A stretch of DNA of 7,720 bases from Bacillota bacterium (GCA_021820805.1 JAKADF010000145.1:1-7720), one strand, 5' to 3'. Counted from the first letter of the stretch, positions 1 through 7,344 are shown. Notes: generated by a model from the letters alone, not told the origin. Program-made: numbers and translations.

Positions 1-49
1 TGTGGTGTTTTGAAAAAGTCAAGAGCTTCTTTCTATTTTCGTAAAGTTT

Positions 50-676
50 TTAATGCGGACGAATTCCAAATTCATACAGCAACTGCATAACGCATGTTCG
101 ATCAACGATTAGATCCAGTATGATTAAACTAAAAAACAAACAGGCTACTTTATACAAATTACAAATACGTGGTCTGAATTCACCCGTTATTAACATAAAC
201 AAAGGTACGTACACAATAAGAGAATGTATAACAATAAATATCAGGAAACCCCAGCTGATAAAATAATATCCTTGGGTATCCGGAGTTAGCATCGCAAAAA
301 AGGCGCCTGGCATCCCACAGGCATATACAAACTCCATGAGTGTACGGTTTCGTGATAAAACCATCAGAGGGATAATAAGATACATCGTTCCACACAGTTG
401 TAAAGGCAATTCGGTCAATACGCCAAAATGCCCTATCAAAAATAACCAAAGCTCATTTAAAATGTTAAAAATCGGGAGCAAAAACGCAATTATAAACATG
501 AACATAAACTGGACTGTCTTGTTTTTTTCCTTAAAAATTAAAGTCAATCCAGTATATACCAAAATGAAAAGGCATAAAATGAACAGATGCCTAATGGAGA
601 AAGCTGGCGTCGCAAATCGCGGTGGAACAGCATTGATAAAAGAGAAAAAATATGCTAATCCCTCTATGCTAATCAC
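50..676 (-). CDS. YwaF-family (TIGR02206) integral membrane protein, C-terminus probably truncated
   Basis: A 208-residue, very hydrophobic protein with about six membrane segments, at roughly residues 30-48, 56-76, 94-108, 117-130, 137-162 and 175-191. Landmarks of the TIGR02206/YwaF family are visible: LPLQLC at 90-95, GMPGAFFAMLTPD at 121-133, and a histidine (H151) followed by VYVPLFML and an RP pair at 168-169. The biochemical role of the family is not known to me. The start is GTG at 676-674; an in-frame TGA lies four codons upstream, no in-frame ATG follows nearby, and a GAAGGA sits only 2 nt upstream, so initiation looks weak. Family members usually run to about 230-250 residues and end in an NY...LLDFLGPWP-like segment. 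That tail is missing: the frame ends at TAA 52-50. In another frame at 32-3 the bases encode KEALDFFKTP, which resembles the lost tail. The gene may therefore be a decaying copy. Family assignment is fairly confident; intactness is doubtful. Confidence 0.72.
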   Translation of the reverse strand: MISIEGLAYFFSFINAVPPRFATPAFSIRHLFILCLFILVYTGLTLIFKEKNKTVQFMFMFIIAFLLPIFNILNELWLFLIGHFGVLTELPLQLCGTMYLIIPLMVLSRNRTLMEFVYACGMPGAFFAMLTPDTQGYYFISWGFLIFIVIHSLIVYVPLFMLITGEFRPRICNLYKVACLFFSLIILDLIVDRTCVMQLLYEFGIRPH

Positions 677-820
677 GATCCTTCAATCGGGCATTTAGTT
701 GTTCAATTCCATTGATGGATAAGTATTATGTGCAGAGGGATTAATTGTAATACGCACAAACAAAAACACGTAAATCTTTCGACTAGACATCGAACCAAAA
801 ATACATTTTATTTAAACTCT

Positions 821-834
821 TTTACTCAAGTAAA
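821..834. promoter_or_regulatory. 6-2-6 inverted repeat upstream of the TauE/SafE permease gene
   Basis: TTTACT-CA-AGTAAA is a perfect dyad centred about 50 bases before the ATG at 877, in the divergent gap between the two membrane protein genes. The position suits an operator for a dimeric regulator. No strong sigma-A promoter was identified beside it, so the function is an inference. Confidence 0.3.
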
Positions 835-876
835 TCTATTAAAATAAATACACAACATTTTAAGACAGGTGCAAAT

Positions 877-1623
877 ATGTCTATTTCGGTTATCTTAGGT
901 GTAATATTTGTGGTCTTTCTCGGTGCTTTGACAAGAATGACATTTGGTTTCGGGGCTGCTGTGGTGAGTATGCCATTACTTACACTGCTTCCAATTAAAT
1001 TGCATACAGTAGTTTCACTCATGGGGCTCGTTGGTTTGACAGTCGCCATGCTTGCTGTACTGGCAGGCTGGCAGCACATCGACCGGAAAACGCTTATTCA
1101 ACTGACCCTTGCTGCACTTCTTGGCATTCCAGTTGGACTTACTATGGTTATGTTCATACCAACCAAAGTAATCACAATTTTGCTTGGTGCCGTGCTTATC
1201 GTGTACGGAATTTATTCCCTAAATCAATCTGTACACAAATCGGATTCAATTAAAGTTCATGAGCGATGGGGATTGTTATTTGGGTTTGCGTCTGGAGTAT
1301 TTGGGAGTGCATACAACTTTAACGGCGTTCCAATCGCTGTTTATGGTTCATTGCGAAAGTGGTCCCCCAGCAAATTTCGCAGTACCCTTCAAGCTTATTT
1401 TCTTATTTCAGGAATACTTATTGTTGCCGGGCAGGGTATTGGCGGCATGTGGTCAACCGATATGTTTATTTTATATGTATTTTCCTTGCCTGCTATAGCT
1501 GCAGCAATAATAGTCGGTACAATACTTCATCGGCATATGCCAACAGCCAAATTCCAACGCTATGTGTATCTTCTTATTACAGCACTAGGAACTGTACTGC
1601 TTGTAAAGTCAGTTATTTCATGA
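877..1623 (+). CDS. TauE/SafE family (PF01925) membrane permease
   Basis: A 248-residue polytopic membrane protein with about eight hydrophobic segments over its whole length. It shows the duplicated architecture of the TauE/SafE family: repeat one carries FGFGAAVVSMPLL at residues 23-35, and repeat two carries the related GFASGVFGSAYNFNGVPIAV at 136-155, followed by the basic loop RKWSPSKFRST at 160-170. Family members export or import small anions such as sulfite, sulfoacetate or other organosulfur and organic acids across the cytoplasmic membrane. The substrate cannot be told from the sequence. Start: ATG 877, with AGGTG at 867-871 and 5 nt of spacing, which is good support. Length is normal for the family and the gene is intact. 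It stands alone: it is divergent from the YwaF-family gene and convergent with the lipoprotein gene 76 bases downstream. No sulfur-metabolism gene is adjacent to sharpen the assignment. Confidence 0.88.
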   Translation: MSISVILGVIFVVFLGALTRMTFGFGAAVVSMPLLTLLPIKLHTVVSLMGLVGLTVAMLAVLAGWQHIDRKTLIQLTLAALLGIPVGLTMVMFIPTKVITILLGAVLIVYGIYSLNQSVHKSDSIKVHERWGLLFGFASGVFGSAYNFNGVPIAVYGSLRKWSPSKFRSTLQAYFLISGILIVAGQGIGGMWSTDMFILYVFSLPAIAAAIIVGTILHRHMPTAKFQRYVYLLITALGTVLLVKSVIS

Positions 1624-1699
1624 GAAACAAGAACATGATATGAGATCTTTATCTTTACATACTACTTCAATAGAGAAATACAAAACTGCGTAATGAGGC

Positions 1700-2497
1700 T
1701 TATTTTTTTGATTTTGGGTTGCGCAAGCTGAGCGTTTCACTTTGCCCATCCCAAGATACCGCGGCTTTTATGACGGAATCTTCACTCGGAATAGCTCCAT
1801 TTCCTGCACCACCACAGCCGAAACCATGGCTAAGGTCAGCATCAGCTACTGTTTCTCTGCACCCCCCTGCACCTGTACTCACTACGTATTTGAGCAGTTT
1901 GACTATTTTTTGCGTCCTTCTTAGATAAGAAAGATCAAACTGGTCCGATTCCCACGACCCATAGTTTGCAAATCCCTTTGTCCAAATTTGGGTTGCCTCT
2001 ACACTGTATGAACCTTGCCAAAAAGCACTTTTTCCTTCAAAACGAAGGTTCTCCTGTTTAACGGTGAAATTGTCTTGTTGCCATATTACCTTTCCTTTAT
2101 CGTCAAAGGCACCGAGCGCCCATATTTTGCTTCCATCTGCCAATACGGAAAAAGATAATTTCTCAGCATCTATTTTGCCATTATGGAATTTACCCACGAT
2201 AGTTACAACGTACATTTTTTGATGAATTGAGTCGTCAGACCAAGTTTGTATGACTTGCCCATTAGAAACCTGTCCTTGACCGTACAGTCCGGCTGCCGCA
2301 TCCGTGGCGCTTTGCACTATTCCTGGAACGGAAGCCCAAGGAACCTTTACAGCAGCGGCATCAATCGGCTGTTGAGTTTTTCTTGCAGAACAACCTGATA
2401 AAAAAAGTAGAGGCGCAATAAAAATTGTAATCAGAAACGGTTTTAACAATAGCTTTTCCCCCCAGCGGTACCTTCCCCTCGCTGTCTGTTCCGCCAA
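1700..2497 (-). CDS. Predicted lipoprotein of unknown function
   Basis: A 265-residue protein with a lipoprotein signal: a basic N-terminus, a hydrophobic core (about residues 21-32) and the lipobox LSGC at 33-36, so C36 would be lipidated and the mature domain anchored outside the cell. The mature part is soluble, rich in Trp, Gly and beta-prone stretches (IQTWSDDS, KIWALGAFDDKGKVIWQQ, AFWQGSYSVEATQIWTKG). It has two further cysteines, C213 and C228, in a glycine-rich stretch (TGAGGCRET and GFGCGGAGNG) that could form a disulfide. I recognise no family. The start is uncertain. The outer TTG (2497-2495) has GGAG 9 nt upstream. A TTG 16 codons later (2449-2447) follows GGGGGGA by about 7 nt and would give a classic short signal peptide beginning MLKPFLITIF. 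An ATG further out (2515-2513) is in frame but meets TAG after three codons. The 3' end faces the permease gene, with no clear terminator between them. Confidence 0.75.
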   Translation of the reverse strand: MAEQTARGRYRWGEKLLLKPFLITIFIAPLLFLSGCSARKTQQPIDAAAVKVPWASVPGIVQSATDAAAGLYGQGQVSNGQVIQTWSDDSIHQKMYVVTIVGKFHNGKIDAEKLSFSVLADGSKIWALGAFDDKGKVIWQQDNFTVKQENLRFEGKSAFWQGSYSVEATQIWTKGFANYGSWESDQFDLSYLRRTQKIVKLLKYVVSTGAGGCRETVADADLSHGFGCGGAGNGAIPSEDSVIKAAVSWDGQSETLSLRNPKSKK

Positions 2498-2513
2498 AGT
2501 CTATTTCTCCATT

Positions 2514-2612
2514 ATGGTCCCTGTATATATTGGGACTGTGAACTATGATGCTGTGTTACAGACGACTGGTGCAGCAGATGTTGAGAGTAAGCCGATTGAA
2601 GTCCAAAAGTGA
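2514..2612 (+). pseudogene. Short plus-strand coding remnant, weakly GerPE-like
   Basis: An ATG opens a frame of 32 codons that ends at TGA 2610-2612. The codons show a strong coding bias (many GNN codons: gtc, gta, ggg, gtg, gat, gct, ggt, gca), unlike the AT-rich bases downstream. The peptide includes VYIGTVNYDAVLQTTG and ends KPIEVQK. Its spacing recalls the N-terminal half of the spore germination protein GerPE (V-x-x-V-x-x-x-VLQIGD...AVQRE), but the similarity is slight and was judged from memory. No ribosome binding site precedes the ATG. A one-base frame change near 2608 would extend the reading as SETNIPDYHPYVKLYQE up to TAA 2683-2685. The segment is best read as a gene fragment lying against the 5' end of the lipoprotein gene; a real small protein cannot be excluded. 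Confidence 0.33.
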
Positions 2613-2802
2613 AACCAATATTCCAGATTATCATCCCTATGTAAAATTGTATCAAGAAATCACGATTATTACTTGTTCATTTTAATATCCGCATTTTGCC
2701 GAACTCTATTTGCACATCTCATTTTGTAAGCTGGAATGCACTACAAAAAGTGTTCACACAGCTTTCATCAAGTCTTTAATAAAACTTAACAATTCCTTTA
2801 CA

Positions 2803-2831
2803 TTGATTTGTTATTCTATACACGTTCTAAA
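2803..2831 (+). promoter_or_regulatory. Possible sigma-A promoter for the MFS transporter gene
   Basis: TTGATT (2803-2808) and TCTAAA (2826-2831) are separated by 17 bases. Each hexamer matches the sigma-A consensus at four of six positions. This would give a leader of roughly 60 nt with the GTGTG/CACAC hairpin in it. The match is weak and the call is tentative. Confidence 0.25.
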
Positions 2832-2880
2832 TAGTTTACATATCTGGGGCCGTGGGAGGTGTGGTTTCACACATCTGCAA

Positions 2881-2886
2881 AAGGAG
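2881..2886 (+). promoter_or_regulatory. Ribosome binding site of the MFS gene with unusually long spacing
   Basis: AAGGAG lies 13 nt before the ATG at 2900, against a usual 5-9. Two closer GTG codons, at 2886 and 2888, run into stops within a few codons (the one at 2888 is in frame and meets TAA at once), so ATG 2900 remains the best start. The small hairpin at 2859-2872 sits just upstream. Confidence 0.6.
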
Positions 2887-2899
2887 TGTGGACACATAA

Positions 2900-4297
2900 A
2901 TGACAGACAGCAAAAAAGTGCTTAATGCCTTGGACGAAGCGCCTTTAAGTTTATTTCATCTTCGGGCCGTTTTAATTTCGGGACTCGGCTTTTTTACGGA
3001 CGCTTACGATTTATTTATTATTGGTGCCGCACTCGTTCTACTAAAACAGGAGTGGCATTTGTCTCAAACAATGGTAGGACTCGTTGGAAGTACAACACTG
3101 ATTGCCAACTTCTTTGGCGCATTAGTTTTCGGACGGCTTGCAGATTTACTTGGAAGAAAGACACTTTACGGACTTGTAGCTCTCATTATGACAGTAGGTT
3201 CATTATTAACAGCTATATCGCCAAACATTTTTTGGTTAATTGTTTTTCGGTTCATTCTTGGTCTTGGCATTGGCGGCGATTATCCGATAAGCGCGGTGCT
3301 TATGAGTGAATACGCAAACGTACGCGACCGCGGCAAGTTGGTCGGCATGGTATTTTCAATGCAGGCACTCGGACTGATTACTGGGCCGATTGTCGCGATA
3401 ACACTGCTTGCAAGCGGCATAAACCACGACTTAGCATGGAGAATAATGCTTGGACTTGGTGCTTTACCTGCCATGAGCGTTATTTACGCTCGCCGTAAGA
3501 TGCCTGAATCTCCGCGATTTAAGTCACAAGTGTTAGGACAGACAAATAATGCTATTGCCGATTTACAATCTTACTCACATGGGCAAGTTCAGATTTCAAC
3601 TGTCGATACTGATTCCAAAGCTTCAAGGATGAGCTTCAAGGAATTTATTACAAACCGCAAGATGCTACTTACGCTCTTTGGGACCGCAGGAACTTGGTTT
3701 GTTTTCGATTATGCCTATTATGGAAACTCGATTTCAACACCGCTTATTATGAAAATGGTCGCTCCCCATGCAAGCCTCATTCAAAGTGAAGCTTGGACCC
3801 TTATTATTTTTGCAATTGCGGCTGTTCCAGGTTATGCACTAGCAGTAAGCAAGATTGATAAGATAGGACATAAACGACTGCAGTTCATCGGATTTATCAT
3901 AATGGGATTAGCTTTCTTAGCAATGGGCATCATTCCAGGAATTACATCTACATTGATACCATTTCTCGTACTGTACGGAATCAGCTACTTCTTTGCTGAA
4001 TTTGGTCCGAATATGACTACATTTATCTTACCTTCTGAGTTGTTCCCGGTTAGTGTTCGTACAACTGGTCACGGCTTTTCTGCAGGCATCGCGAAGGTTG
4101 GAGCTTTTATCGGTGTATTCGTCTTTCCGATACTAACGAAGACGCTCGGATTAAATGGCACTTTCATCATTACGTTCGTGTTCTCCATGTTCGGAATGCT
4201 CTTGACTTTAATACTTCCTGAACCAGCCAATAAATCAATCGAGGTTCTTCAAGAAACTCCGAACAAAGCACCTGTACGAAAGGCTCGTCACGCATAA
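2900..4297 (+). CDS. MFS transporter, phosphate:H+ symporter (PHS)-like
   Basis: A 465-residue protein with the twelve-segment major facilitator layout and a hydrophilic central loop at about residues 205-250. PHS-family signatures are clear: GFFTDAYDLF in the first membrane helix (D34, D37), motif A GRLADLLGRK at 78-87, GLGIGGDYPISAVLMSEY at 121-138 with D127, TWFVFDYAYYG in helix seven (D270), and SELFPVSVRTTGHGFSAG at 379-396, much like plant and fungal phosphate transporters. The acidic residues in helices one, four and seven are those used for proton and phosphate coupling in that family. Uptake of phosphate, or of a related anion, by H+ symport across the cytoplasmic membrane is the likely role. 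Prokaryotic relatives are often annotated only as sugar or general MFS transporters, so the substrate is not proven. Start ATG 2900 is preceded by a distant AAGGAG. The gene is a single unit, convergent with acnA, and closes with a strong hairpin. Confidence 0.88.
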   Translation: MTDSKKVLNALDEAPLSLFHLRAVLISGLGFFTDAYDLFIIGAALVLLKQEWHLSQTMVGLVGSTTLIANFFGALVFGRLADLLGRKTLYGLVALIMTVGSLLTAISPNIFWLIVFRFILGLGIGGDYPISAVLMSEYANVRDRGKLVGMVFSMQALGLITGPIVAITLLASGINHDLAWRIMLGLGALPAMSVIYARRKMPESPRFKSQVLGQTNNAIADLQSYSHGQVQISTVDTDSKASRMSFKEFITNRKMLLTLFGTAGTWFVFDYAYYGNSISTPLIMKMVAPHASLIQSEAWTLIIFAIAAVPGYALAVSKIDKIGHKRLQFIGFIIMGLAFLAMGIIPGITSTLIPFLVLYGISYFFAEFGPNMTTFILPSELFPVSVRTTGHGFSAGIAKVGAFIGVFVFPILTKTLGLNGTFIITFVFSMFGMLLTLILPEPANKSIEVLQETPNKAPVRKARHA

Positions 4298-4323
4298 AGT
4301 TTTTAAATTCGTTCTTAATTTAC

Positions 4324-4364
4324 GTCGCTCGGCTGATTTGTTTTACCGCTATCAGCCGAGCGAC
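4324..4364. terminator. Perfect 14-bp hairpin between convergent genes, probable terminator
   Basis: GTCGCTCGGCTGAT (4324-4337) pairs perfectly with ATCAGCCGAGCGAC (4351-4364) around a 13-base loop. It lies 26 bases after the MFS stop and 61 bases after the acnA stop on the other strand, so it can serve both genes. The T-tract is short on the plus side (CATCTTTT) and poor on the minus side, so termination may be better in the plus direction. Confidence 0.8.
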
Positions 4365-4425
4365 CATCTTTTACAACATTGATAAGATACTTATAGACCG
4401 AAGAAAAAATCTCCCACTTACTATT

Positions 4426-7128
4426 TTAGGCCAATTGGCGTAAGACAGTTTGCAGAATACCGCCGTTTCGATAGTATTCCACATCAACAGTACTATCCAG
4501 ACGTGTGATTACCTCAAATTTAAACTCTTTTCCGTCTGTTCGCTTTGCCTGTACTGTTAAGACTTGACCTGGTTGTAAACTATCGTTTAAGCCTAGAATA
4601 TCAAAGGTCTCTGTTCCATCAATGCCGAGCGTATTCCAGTTTTCTCCTTCCTTAAACTGTAAAGGCAGCACACCCATCCCGACAAGATTACTCCTATGGA
4701 TTCGTTCAAAGGATTCTGCAATCACAGCTTTTACTCCAAGTAAAAGTGTTCCTTTTGCAGCCCAATCGCGTGAACTGCCTGTGCCGTATTCCTTCCCTGC
4801 TATTACGACAAGCGGTGTCCCGTTTTCTTTGTACTTCATCGCAGCATCGTATATCGGCATGGTTTCCCCTGTCGGAAGATATTTAGTAAATCCACCTTCT
4901 GTGCCAGAAACCATCTGATTGCGAATTCGAATATTCGCAAAGGTACCTCGGGTCATCACGAGATCATTTCCACGGCGGGAACCATAGGAGTTAAAGTTCT
5001 TAATTTCCACACCAGCTTGTTGTAGAAAGATACCTGCAGGACTGCTCTTGGCAATATTGCCTGCGGGGGAGATGTGATCTGTTGTTACAGAATCTCCAAG
5101 CAATGCTAAGCTCTTAGCCCCGCGAATTTCTTGTATGGATTCGACTGTAGGCTTTAGGCCAGTAAAGAATGGCGGGTTATGAATGTAGGTTGAATTGTCA
5201 TCCCATTCATAAAGCTTACTTTGAGATACAGGCAGCGCATTCCAGCGTTCATTGGCTCCATAAGTATTTTCGTATTGTTTACGAAACATCTCTGGGTCAA
5301 TCGAGCTCTTGATGGCATCCTCTACCTCTTTTGATGTTGGCCAAATGTCCTTTAAGAATATCGGTTCATTTTTATCATTATAGCCAACCGGTTCTGTCTC
5401 GAAATCAATGTCAATACGCCCTGCCAAACCATAAATGAGAAGCAGCGGCGGTGACATGAGAAAATTCGCTTTTACTTGTGCATGGATTCGTCCTTCAAAA
5501 TTCCGGTTCCCGCTTAAAACAGATGCTACAGTAAGGTCGTTCTCATCAATTGTCTTTCTCACTTCATCAGGTAATGGACCGCTGTTTCCAATACAAGTAC
5601 AGCAACCATAACCTGCAAGATTGTATCCAAGTTTCGCCAACGGTTCAATTAAACCTGTCTTGACGAAATACTCGGTTACAACCTTTGACCCTGGAGTTAA
5701 ACTGCTTTTAACATAAGGTGGTCTTTGCAAGCCCTTTTCGACTGCTTTTTTGGCAACAAGGCCAGCCGCTAGCATAACAGAGGGATTGGATGTATTTGTA
5801 CAGCTTGTGATTGCAGAAATGACAACAGAACCTGTACCGATTTTGACTTTTTCGCCATTTGCAAAGGTAATTTCGACTTCCTTCTTGATTTCATCTTCAG
5901 ACAGCCCGAACCCGCCCTTAGCAATTGGTTTACGCAGGATTTCGCCCCATTTATCTTTCATCTCTGATAAAGCTATCCGATCTTGTGGACGTTTCGGTCC
6001 GGCGAGGCTGGGCACAACAGTTGAAAGATCTAGTTCGAGTGTGTCTGAGAAAATCGGATCTGGCATATCATCAGTACGGAATATACCTTGTGTCTTGAAA
6101 TATTGCTCAACAAGTTGAATAAGTTCTTCACTGCGCCCTGTCCTACGCAAGTAATTTAAAGACTCCTCATCTACAGGAAAATACCCCATCGTTGCTCCGT
6201 ACTCCGGCGACATGTTTCCCACTGTTGCCCTGTCAGGCAAACTAATGCTGGAAAGACCTGTACCGTAAAACTCGACTATTTTACCAACTACGCCTTTTTT
6301 ACGCAGCATTTCTGTAATCGTCAGGGTCATATCTGTAGCGGTAACCCCTTCAGAAAGTTTTCCAGTCAGTTTAAATCCAATGACTTCCGGCGTAATGAAA
6401 TAAAGGGGCTGCCCTAACATCCCAGCTTCTGCCTCAATACCGCCGACACCCCAACCGACAACGCCGAGTCCGTTAATCATGGTGGTATGGGAGTCGCAGC
6501 CAACTAGAGAGTCGGGATATACTACCTCTTCTCCATCCAGGCCTTTAGTCAATGCCAGTTTCGCCAAATATTCCAAATTTACTTGGTGACAAATACCAGT
6601 TGCCGGCGGAACGATTTTAAGGTTCTTAAAGGAGGTTTGTGCCCATCGCAAAAATTTGTACCGTTCTTCATTCCTGCGAAACTCCATCTCAGAGTTGTAA
6701 GCAAGAGCATCCTCCGTACCAAAGCGATCTACCATAATAGAATGGTCAATGATTAAATCGACTGGAACAAGCGGGTTAATATTATCCGGGTCACCACCTA
6801 AGTCTTTCATTGCGTTACGCATAGCGGCTAAATCAACAATTGCTGGTACGCCAGTGAAGTCCTGAAGAAGAATGCGAGCAGGTTTGAAGGGTACTTCCCC
6901 TTTTCCTTGATTCTCGTTCCACTTCGCAAATTTTTCTACGTGTTCATTTGTTATCGTTTTTCCATCCCATTGCCGAGCTGCTGCTTCAAGCAGAATCTTT
7001 ATTGAAAAGGGAAAGGAAGAAATTTGCCCGAACCCCTTCTGCTCTAATTTTGCAAGGGCGTAATACTTGAAAGAACGATTTCCCACCTCTAAATCCGTTC
7101 GCATAAAAGAATAATCATGACCTGCCAA
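4426..7128 (-). CDS. acnA: Aconitate hydratase A (aconitase)
   Basis: Interconverts citrate and isocitrate through cis-aconitate in the TCA cycle, in the cytosol, using a [4Fe-4S] cluster. Read from TTG 7128-7126 the protein has 900 residues, normal for the AcnA/IRP1 type. Cluster cysteines are C443 (ITSCTNTS), C509 and C512 ([12 protein letters not shown]). Other landmarks are [10 protein letters not shown] near 87-96, [14 protein letters not shown] near 209-222, [15 protein letters not shown] in the C-terminal part, YGSRRGND, and [14 protein letters not shown] in the swivelling domain; it ends [10 protein letters not shown]. An ATG seven codons upstream (7149-7147) is in frame but has no ribosome binding site. 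AAAGGAGG lies inside that extension, 9 nt before the TTG, and the resulting MAGHDYSF N-terminus fits the family better. C510 stands where most AcnA proteins have threonine. Proteins of this type also bind RNA when the cluster is lost, in Bacillus subtilis for example. The gene is a single unit, convergent with the MFS gene. Confidence 0.98.
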   Translation of the reverse strand: MAGHDYSFMRTDLEVGNRSFKYYALAKLEQKGFGQISSFPFSIKILLEAAARQWDGKTITNEHVEKFAKWNENQGKGEVPFKPARILLQDFTGVPAIVDLAAMRNAMKDLGGDPDNINPLVPVDLIIDHSIMVDRFGTEDALAYNSEMEFRRNEERYKFLRWAQTSFKNLKIVPPATGICHQVNLEYLAKLALTKGLDGEEVVYPDSLVGCDSHTTMINGLGVVGWGVGGIEAEAGMLGQPLYFITPEVIGFKLTGKLSEGVTATDMTLTITEMLRKKGVVGKIVEFYGTGLSSISLPDRATVGNMSPEYGATMGYFPVDEESLNYLRRTGRSEELIQLVEQYFKTQGIFRTDDMPDPIFSDTLELDLSTVVPSLAGPKRPQDRIALSEMKDKWGEILRKPIAKGGFGLSEDEIKKEVEITFANGEKVKIGTGSVVISAITSCTNTSNPSVMLAAGLVAKKAVEKGLQRPPYVKSSLTPGSKVVTEYFVKTGLIEPLAKLGYNLAGYGCCTCIGNSGPLPDEVRKTIDENDLTVASVLSGNRNFEGRIHAQVKANFLMSPPLLLIYGLAGRIDIDFETEPVGYNDKNEPIFLKDIWPTSKEVEDAIKSSIDPEMFRKQYENTYGANERWNALPVSQSKLYEWDDNSTYIHNPPFFTGLKPTVESIQEIRGAKSLALLGDSVTTDHISPAGNIAKSSPAGIFLQQAGVEIKNFNSYGSRRGNDLVMTRGTFANIRIRNQMVSGTEGGFTKYLPTGETMPIYDAAMKYKENGTPLVVIAGKEYGTGSSRDWAAKGTLLLGVKAVIAESFERIHRSNLVGMGVLPLQFKEGENWNTLGIDGTETFDILGLNDSLQPGQVLTVQAKRTDGKEFKFEVITRLDSTVDVEYYRNGGILQTVLRQLA

Positions 7129-7137
7129 TCTTAAGTG

Positions 7138-7145
7138 CCTCCTTT
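7138..7145 (-). promoter_or_regulatory. Consensus ribosome binding site that fixes the acnA start
   Basis: On the minus strand AAAGGAGG lies 9 nt before TTG 7128. It falls inside the apparent codons 2-4 of a frame opened by ATG 7149, which itself has only AGTTGTTTT before it. This favours the TTG start and a 900-residue protein. Confidence 0.8.
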
Positions 7146-7179
7146 TCATAAAACAACTTTGTCCATAAACTTTAATGTT

Positions 7180-7189
7180 TCCAATTGGA
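7180..7189. promoter_or_regulatory. Palindrome in the acnA upstream region
   Basis: TCCAATTGGA is a perfect 10-base palindrome 52-61 bases before the acnA start, flanked by loosely symmetrical AT-rich arms. The position suits an operator. It does not match the CcpC box (ATAA-N7-TTAT) or the CodY box known from citB regulation in Bacillus. Function is an inference. Confidence 0.25.
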
Positions 7190-7240
7190 CTAAAATAATA
7201 TGGATGTTGGTGCTTATACTTTTAAAAATCCATTAAAATT

Positions 7241-7285
7241 AAAAAAAGCCGTTCACCATAAAGCGGACCGTTTACCGATCCGCTT
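7241..7285 (-). terminator. Hairpin and T-tract downstream of the 65-residue gene
   Basis: AAGCGGA (7261-7267) pairs with TCCGCTT (7279-7285) around an 11-base loop that can add two more pairs. Read on the minus strand it lies 60 bases after the stop of the small gene and is followed, after 13 bases, by a run of seven T (7247-7241). The gap between stem and T-run is longer than ideal, so efficiency is uncertain. It would separate the small gene from acnA. Confidence 0.5.
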
Positions 7286-7344
7286 GTTAAACAGAGCCTA
7301 ACCAAATTGCAACTTTTCCAATTTACCAATGAATGAATGTTTCC

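Larger units (their letters stand above)
2613..2899. other. AT-rich intergenic region and leader of the MFS transporter gene
   Basis: No convincing gene lies here on either strand. The frame that opens at 2710 has no ribosome binding site and overlaps the transporter start, so it was discarded. The right-hand third holds a possible promoter, a small hairpin (GTGTG 2859-2863 with CACAC 2868-2872, loop GTTT) and the ribosome binding site of the transporter. Confidence 0.5.

Noticed and set aside
336..698. 120-residue plus-strand frame opposite the YwaF-family gene
   Set aside because: It is a shadow: the minus frame shows family motifs and membrane segments, while this one has a low-complexity basic composition and no ribosome binding site.
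677..760. Sigma-A promoter for the YwaF-family gene (minus-strand ATTACA with CATAAT)
   Set aside because: The best hexamers are only 15 bases apart and the upstream one is poor.
1359..1643. 94-residue plus-strand frame inside the TauE/SafE gene
   Set aside because: It overlaps a clear permease gene in another frame and shows no domain-like pattern.
1624..1699. Terminator between the TauE/SafE gene and the lipoprotein gene
   Set aside because: No stem of useful length was found; only T-rich and A-rich runs are present.
2710..2925. 71-residue plus-strand frame before the MFS gene
   Set aside because: It has no ribosome binding site, a non-coding-type codon composition, and it runs into the transporter start.
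5750..6118. 122-residue plus-strand frame opposite acnA
   Set aside because: Antisense shadow of a conserved aconitase region.
7190..7225. CcpC-type operator (ATAA-N7-TTAT) before acnA
   Set aside because: ATAA and TTAT elements are present on the minus strand but about 15 bases apart, not 7.
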